From positions 1-62,429 of the forward strand of contig NZ_JSWG01000003.1 of NCBI RefSeq assembly GCF_000797465.1: DNA of 62,429 nucleotides, written 5' to 3'. The notes under the pieces were generated by a model. That model was not told the origin of the DNA, searched no databases, and was given only the letters and a program-made list of their open reading frames with translations. Below are positions 57,782 through 62,429 of the stretch, piece after piece; position 1 is the stretch's first letter; each line of letters starts with the position of its first letter. Origin of the DNA: Psychroserpens jangbogonensis (lineage in GTDB: Bacteria > Bacteroidota > Bacteroidia > Flavobacteriales > Flavobacteriaceae). The position numbers and the translations under genes are program-made.

Positions 57782-59731
57782 TTACATCTTTACAATAATA
57801 AACTCACTACGTCTATTTAGTTGATGTTGCTCTTCTGCACAATCAGAATCATTAGTTGGTTCACAACCACAATCGTTAACTAATTGAGATTCACCATATC
57901 CTTTTGCAGTTAATCTTCCTGCAGATATTCCTTTCGAAATTAGATAATCACGTGTAGACTGAGCTCTGCTTTCTGATAATTTTTCGTTGTAATCTGCTTT
58001 AGCTCTACAATCTGTATGACTTCTTATATCAACAACCATATCTGGATATTGATTCATTACTGCCAATACTTTTTGTAATTCAATTTCAGCATCATAACGA
58101 ATATTAAACTTATCATAATCGAAGTAAATAATTGGAATTCCAAGTGTTTGTGCTAAATCGGTTCCTTCTTCAATACCTTTAACATCTTTCTCCAATTTAG
58201 GATTTATAACTAAATCTTGTTTTCTATCAGGTGTTGTAAAACGTTCTTCAACCGTTTCGTAATCTTCAGCTTCAATCCTAATTAAATATTCCTTTTCGCA
58301 CTCTAATTTTTCAAATTTATAGGCTGCATCTGTTCCAACAATTTGTTGGTTGAGTGCTTCACCTTCTGCATCTAACAAAGTTACCTTTGCACCTACGATG
58401 AGTTCATCGGTTTCTTCATCTCTTACAATACCTTCAACCTCTTGTTCACAATCAGGTATTGTAAAACTGTAAATATCATCATCTCCTTTACCGCCATCTC
58501 TATTGGATGTAAAAAAGCCTTCTTTAGTCGCAACGTTTTCGTAGTAACCCAAATCGTCCATTGGACTATTAATTGGGCGACCAATATTCTCTAATATCAA
58601 TTGTTGATTTAATTCTCTTCTTTTTTCGAATTCTCTAATCACAAAAACATCTAATCCTCCTAAACCAGTAAATCCGTTAGAAGAAAAGAATAAATCACCT
58701 TCAGAGTTTACAAACGGGAAAGTTTCATGACCTTCAGTGTTAATTGAAGCTCCCAAATTAACAGGCTCTCCAAGAGTTCCATCAGGATTAATATCGACTT
58801 CAAAAATATCAGATTCACCTAAAGTTCCGGTCATATCTGAAGCAAAGTACATTTTAGTTCCTGTAAGGTTTACTGTTGGATGTGCAACGCTATATTCGTC
58901 ACTATTAAAATGAACAGGTTCAATATTCGTCCATTTATCATCTTCTAAAGTGGCCTTAAACATCTTCAGTCTATTTGTACCATCTTCACTGTTTTTATAC
59001 TTTTTATTATAATAGTTATTTCTAGTGAAATACATGACTTGGTCATCTGGAGTAAAGGATACAGTTGATTCGTGAAACTTACTATTAACTTGATCGTTAA
59101 ATGCTGTTACTTCACTATAAGAACCATCTTCTTGCTTTACTGCGGAAAACAAATCTAGGAATGGTTGTTCATTCCACTTATATTTTTTTCCTCCACCTCT
59201 AGCTGAAGCGAAAACCAATTGGTTTTGATACTGTGTAGTTCCAAAGTCTGAAACTTCAGTATTAATATCCATATTGTAGACTTCAAATTCTCTACTTGCC
59301 TCATCAATCATAGACAAATAATCTACAGTTGAAGAAAAAGCTCTTCCTCTAAGATCACTACGATCTGCTTCATGGAATTTTGTCATCCATATATCTGATT
59401 CTGTATAATCTTCAATTGACTTAAGCGCTTGAGCGTATCTAAAATAATACTCTGGATCCATGTTTTCGTTCATAGCCATAAGCTCACCATACCATTGTGC
59501 AGCTTCTTTCATTTGATTATTGAAATAAAACGAATCGGCAAGTTTTTGAAGTAAATCAACAGATTTGAAACCATTATTAGCAACTTCTAATAAAATTTCA
59601 CTAGTCTTAACATAGGCTAAATTATCAAATTCTTTTTTAGCTTGTCTAACTTTTCCTTTTTGCGCATAGCCTATTGTAACAATAAGGCTAAATGCTAGTA
59701 TAGATAGTATTCTTTTTGTTTTCATAATCAT
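57782..59731 (-). CDS. OmpA-family protein with TPR and PD40 repeats (T9SS module)
   Basis: Outer-membrane/periplasmic protein of 649 residues: signal peptide, TPR-like helices (about 25-150), PD40 beta-propeller blades (about 165-420), a carboxypeptidase-regulatory-like beta-sandwich (about 425-520), and OmpA-like peptidoglycan-binding domain (about 535-649, DIRSHTDCRAKADYNEKLSESRAQ). Proteins of this architecture sit next to PorP/SprF genes and large type B CTD adhesins, and link the module to the cell wall. A second in-frame ATG lies two codons later (59725). Confidence 0.85.
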   Translation of the reverse strand: MIMKTKRILSILAFSLIVTIGYAQKGKVRQAKKEFDNLAYVKTSEILLEVANNGFKSVDLLQKLADSFYFNNQMKEAAQWYGELMAMNENMDPEYYFRYAQALKSIEDYTESDIWMTKFHEADRSDLRGRAFSSTVDYLSMIDEASREFEVYNMDINTEVSDFGTTQYQNQLVFASARGGGKKYKWNEQPFLDLFSAVKQEDGSYSEVTAFNDQVNSKFHESTVSFTPDDQVMYFTRNNYYNKKYKNSEDGTNRLKMFKATLEDDKWTNIEPVHFNSDEYSVAHPTVNLTGTKMYFASDMTGTLGESDIFEVDINPDGTLGEPVNLGASINTEGHETFPFVNSEGDLFFSSNGFTGLGGLDVFVIREFEKRRELNQQLILENIGRPINSPMDDLGYYENVATKEGFFTSNRDGGKGDDDIYSFTIPDCEQEVEGIVRDEETDELIVGAKVTLLDAEGEALNQQIVGTDAAYKFEKLECEKEYLIRIEAEDYETVEERFTTPDRKQDLVINPKLEKDVKGIEEGTDLAQTLGIPIIYFDYDKFNIRYDAEIELQKVLAVMNQYPDMVVDIRSHTDCRAKADYNEKLSESRAQSTRDYLISKGISAGRLTAKGYGESQLVNDCGCEPTNDSDCAEEQHQLNRRSEFIIVKM

Positions 59732-59735
59732 TTTT

Positions 59736-60665
59736 TTAGAAGAATCTAGGTGATAATATTCTACCTAATTTTTGCATTTCAAAACGTAACATGATTTCAT
59801 GCGAACCACTATTGTAATTATTCAAATTGGTTGTTGTAGCATCATATGCATAACCAATATATAAACCGTCAGTAACTTGGAATCCAGCTAGACCACTTAC
59901 AGAATCATCCCAGCGCCAAGCTACACCTAAAGTAAACTTCTTATTGAATAAAAAGTTTGCAGAAACATCTGCTATTAAAGGTGCTCCCGAAACTGCTTTA
60001 ACTAAAGCAGCAGGTTTTAACTTTATGTTTTCACTTAAATCAAATACATAGCCTGCGATTAAATAATAGTTCATTCGTTCTTTGGCAACAGATTCTTGAT
60101 AATCATCATAGTGTTCTGTGGTTAAGAAATTAGGAACAGATAAACCAACATACCATTTTCTATTATGCAAATACAAACCAGCTCCAACTGTTGGTGAAAA
60201 CAAACTTATATTTTCACTAAATGCTATATCTGGATTTTGAAAGCGTCCTTTGCTCCAATCTGTATCTAATAAATGTGCTCCAGCTTTTACACCAAAGGAT
60301 AACTTTGTCAATGATTCGTTAAGCTGAATCGTATATGAAAAATTCGCATCTATGTACGTTTCGTTTGCTGGACCTAAAGCGTCATTAACTATAGAAAGTC
60401 CTAAACCAATCTTATCATTTCTAAGAGGTGCATGAATTCCTAAAGTCTGTGTTTTTGGCGCACCTTCAATACCAACCCATTGCGTTCGATATAAACCGGT
60501 TACACTTAACACTTCTCGTTGCCCAGCATATGCAGGATTAACACTCATTGTGTTATACATATACTGCGTATACTGAGGGTCTTGCTGTGCAAAACTAGTA
60601 TTAATCGTTAGTGCACAAAACACTAACAGTATTAATCCTTTTACTAATGATGATTTTTGTATCAT
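59736..60665 (-). CDS. PorP/SprF-family T9SS outer-membrane protein
   Basis: Outer-membrane beta-barrel protein of 309 residues: signal peptide (ending TSFAQQ) then DPQYTQYMYNTMSVNPAYAGQR, the diagnostic opening of PorP/SprF proteins. SprF-type proteins are needed for export or surface anchoring of cognate type B CTD proteins. Located between the adhesin and the OmpA-family gene; 4 bases from the latter. Confidence 0.9.
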   Translation of the reverse strand: MIQKSSLVKGLILLVFCALTINTSFAQQDPQYTQYMYNTMSVNPAYAGQREVLSVTGLYRTQWVGIEGAPKTQTLGIHAPLRNDKIGLGLSIVNDALGPANETYIDANFSYTIQLNESLTKLSFGVKAGAHLLDTDWSKGRFQNPDIAFSENISLFSPTVGAGLYLHNRKWYVGLSVPNFLTTEHYDDYQESVAKERMNYYLIAGYVFDLSENIKLKPAALVKAVSGAPLIADVSANFLFNKKFTLGVAWRWDDSVSGLAGFQVTDGLYIGYAYDATTTNLNNYNSGSHEIMLRFEMQKLGRILSPRFF

Positions 60666-60694
60666 TTTAATATTGTTTTTAATCTTGCCTAATT

Positions 60695-62429
60695 TTATCT
60701 ATTAATGTATAACCATCCAACTCTTGGTTCAGAACCATCACCTAAGTCGATTACATAATAATATGTACCTACAGGTAATTGATCTGATCCATTGACTACA
60801 GCTCTTCCATTAGAAGTTCCATTCCAATTGTTTCTATATCCTCGTTTTGAATAAACGATATTTCCCCAACGGTTATAAACTTCTAGTTTATTATTTGGGA
60901 AGGTTTCTATACAATCTATAACAAACGCTTCATTTACGCCATCTCCATTTGGAGAGAACTCATTGTAAATTGTTAAACAAATTGGATCAACACCTACAGA
61001 TGAAGTATTATTATTGTCATTTTGGTCATCACCTCCGTCAAAACTTGAAATTAAAGCAGTGTTTAAGTAATCTCCAAATCCAAGAACTTCAACAGTTATT
61101 TGCATAACTTCAACTTGACCTGGATTTAACTGGCCAACTATCCACTCACCACTTGAATCAAAGTAAGTTCCTGCAGTTGTAATTGCATCAACAAATGTAT
61201 ATCCACTTGGCAATACATCTTCAACAATAACTCCAGTAGCAGTTACAAAACCTTCATTAGATACTGTGATAGTAAATGTCACATTATCACCAATTAATGG
61301 CTCTAAAGTATCTACCTCTTTAAATACAGATATTTCAAAATCTGAATCTGTTAATGTTTCTGTCGGATCGTTTTCATCATTACCATCAGTATCATCTCCA
61401 TCATCACTCGTATCATCTGTTACTGTATCATTTGGACTCTCTCCCATCGCAACTACACTATTTGTTACACCTCCTGCATCTACATCATCTTGAGTGATAA
61501 TATAACTTGCGATATATGTAGCTACCTCTCCTACTAATAAATCTCCTTCTCCACTTCCTAAACTCGATGGTCCTACATATGTTGGTCCTGAATCTAGTGT
61601 TAAAGGAATACCATTGAGATCTGTAAATGTGTCGGCAATAGTCACATTATCTAATGTTACATTTCCAGCATTAGAAACTGTAATTGTATAGTTAATTATA
61701 TCACCAACTCCGATTATGTTATCACCATCATCAATAATATCAGCAATTTTAACAACATCCAATATTGGAAGTTCTGGAATTACTGTATCTGTTGGATCAT
61801 CTGGATCACCATCACCATCAGGATCTACATCATCTGTATCATTTGGATCATCACTCTCATCTGTAACATTCGTGCCTGCTGGACTATCACCATCTGCTAA
61901 TACAGTGTTACTTACTCCACCTGCATCTGCATCAGCTTGTGTGATGGTATAACTTGCTAAGTAGGTCGCTATCTCATTAACTAATAATGTCCCTTCTAAA
62001 CTTCCTTGATCTGAACTATCAAATGTTGGTCCTGTAACTGTTAGAACAGTTCCATCTAAGTTCGTTAAGGTATCCACTAAACCAACATTGGTCAGGGTTA
62101 CATTTCCGGTGTTCTCTACTGTGATTGTATAGTTGATTACATCGCCTGCTCCTAATACACCATCACCATTATCTGTAACACTAGCACTCTTCTCTGCTAT
62201 AATACTTGGATTCTCTGGAATTACTGTATCTGTTGGATCATCTGGATCACCATCTCCATCAGGATCTACATCATCTGTATCATTTGGATCATCACTCTCA
62301 TCTGTAACATTCGTGCCTGCTGGACTATCACCATCTGCTAATACAGTATTACTTACTCCACCTGCATCTACATCAGCTTGTGTGATGGTATAACTTGCTA
62401 AGTACGTCGCTATCTCATTAACTAATAAT
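60695..62429 (-). CDS. giant DUF11-repeat adhesin with type B T9SS C-terminal domain (partial)
   Basis: The 3' end of a gene that enters the window from the right edge (62429, no start in view). The frame is open across the whole segment. It holds repeated DUF11 domains, each starting VVKIADIIDD- or KSASVTDN-like and ending in Asp-rich linkers, followed by a gliding-motility-associated/type B CTD (YNEFSPNGDGVNEAF, LEVYNRWGNIVY, VGTYYYVIDLG). It is a probable cell-surface adhesin exported by T9SS with the adjacent SprF-like protein. Confidence 0.85.
   Translation of the reverse strand, partial: LLVNEIATYLASYTITQADVDAGGVSNTVLADGDSPAGTNVTDESDDPNDTDDVDPDGDGDPDDPTDTVIPENPSIIAEKSASVTDNGDGVLGAGDVINYTITVENTGNVTLTNVGLVDTLTNLDGTVLTVTGPTFDSSDQGSLEGTLLVNEIATYLASYTITQADADAGGVSNTVLADGDSPAGTNVTDESDDPNDTDDVDPDGDGDPDDPTDTVIPELPILDVVKIADIIDDGDNIIGVGDIINYTITVSNAGNVTLDNVTIADTFTDLNGIPLTLDSGPTYVGPSSLGSGEGDLLVGEVATYIASYIITQDDVDAGGVTNSVVAMGESPNDTVTDDTSDDGDDTDGNDENDPTETLTDSDFEISVFKEVDTLEPLIGDNVTFTITVSNEGFVTATGVIVEDVLPSGYTFVDAITTAGTYFDSSGEWIVGQLNPGQVEVMQITVEVLGFGDYLNTALISSFDGGDDQNDNNNTSSVGVDPICLTIYNEFSPNGDGVNEAFVIDCIETFPNNKLEVYNRWGNIVYSKRGYRNNWNGTSNGRAVVNGSDQLPVGTYYYVIDLGDGSEPRVGWLYINR
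61776..62429 (-). repeat. 441-base tandem repeat inside the DUF11 gene
   Basis: The segment 61776-61988 recurs almost unchanged at 62217-62429, a period of 441 bases (147 codons). Low divergence at DNA level indicates recent duplication or gene conversion within the adhesin. Confidence 0.8.

Noticed and set aside
61266-62393. Ser-rich ORFs on the + strand
   Set aside because: They are the antisense reading of the repeated Asp-rich DUF11 gene; their repeats follow the 441-base unit of that gene.

Overview
The window is AT-rich DNA from a member of the Bacteroidota, almost certainly a marine-type Flavobacteriaceae. The signs are C-terminal type IX secretion (T9SS) sorting domains, a PorP/SprF plus OmpA/PD40 module with a gliding-motility (type B) C-terminal domain, LytS/LytTR and 7TM-AraC regulators, DUF6090 and DUF4386 proteins, many SxxC lipoproteins, and the absence of Shine-Dalgarno sequences.

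Positions 1 to about 37 kb are an accessory gene-cassette array. One gene, or a short group of genes, almost always on the + strand, alternates with a ~105-155 base imperfect palindrome that starts like GCTAACAACGTGTATAAT and ends like CATACACGAACACGTTAGC. The palindromes have the architecture of integron attC sites: outer R boxes (RYYYAAC / GTTRRRY-like), inner L boxes (CGTGTAT / ATACACG), a long imperfect stem and a variable tip. The 7-base box that opens a cassette (the right end of the preceding site) is the exact reverse complement of the 7-base box that closes the same cassette in 8 of 16 testable cassettes. The two boxes within one site are never exactly complementary. This is the footprint expected from recombination inside the GTT core, as in integrons. 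No integrase is in the window, so it is either the distal part of a chromosomal integron or a cassette cluster without an integrase. Sites are intact from 1.2 to 22 kb and are truncated or decayed from 24 to 41 kb, which suggests that the insertion end lies to the left of position 1. Cargo includes serine hydrolases, DUF4386 membrane proteins, glyoxalase-fold (VOC) proteins, lipocalin-like lipoproteins, a T9SS-exported nuclease and esterase, an orphan Imm22-like immunity protein, a two-component system, AraC and HxlR regulators, a CPBP protease, TlpA-type thioredoxin, cyanophycinase, TerB-like, HupE/UreJ and others.

From about 37.4 to 62.4 kb the layout is more ordinary chromosome: YceI, an MBOAT acyltransferase with an SGNH-like partner, a retinol-saturase-like oxidoreductase, YrdB, an NAD(P)-binding reductase, UspA, a FKBP-type lipoprotein, VanX-like dipeptidase, AlkB, a six-gene SPFH operon ending in a ribbon-helix-helix protein, a DUF819 transporter, tRNA-Thr(TGU), manA, queD, idi, and a T9SS module that runs off the right edge.

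A second system stands out at 43.9-44.5 kb. Two tandem 28-codon paralogous micro-ORFs on the minus strand are bracketed by an extracytoplasmic-function (ECF) sigma-type promoter (GTAAC-N16-CGTC) and a strong terminator. A second promoter of identical geometry drives the neighbouring reductase on the + strand. The same promoter geometry occurs in front of a cassette DUF4386 gene at 1.4 kb, with weaker versions near 0.1 and 9.4 kb, so cassette and chromosomal genes may share a stress regulon.
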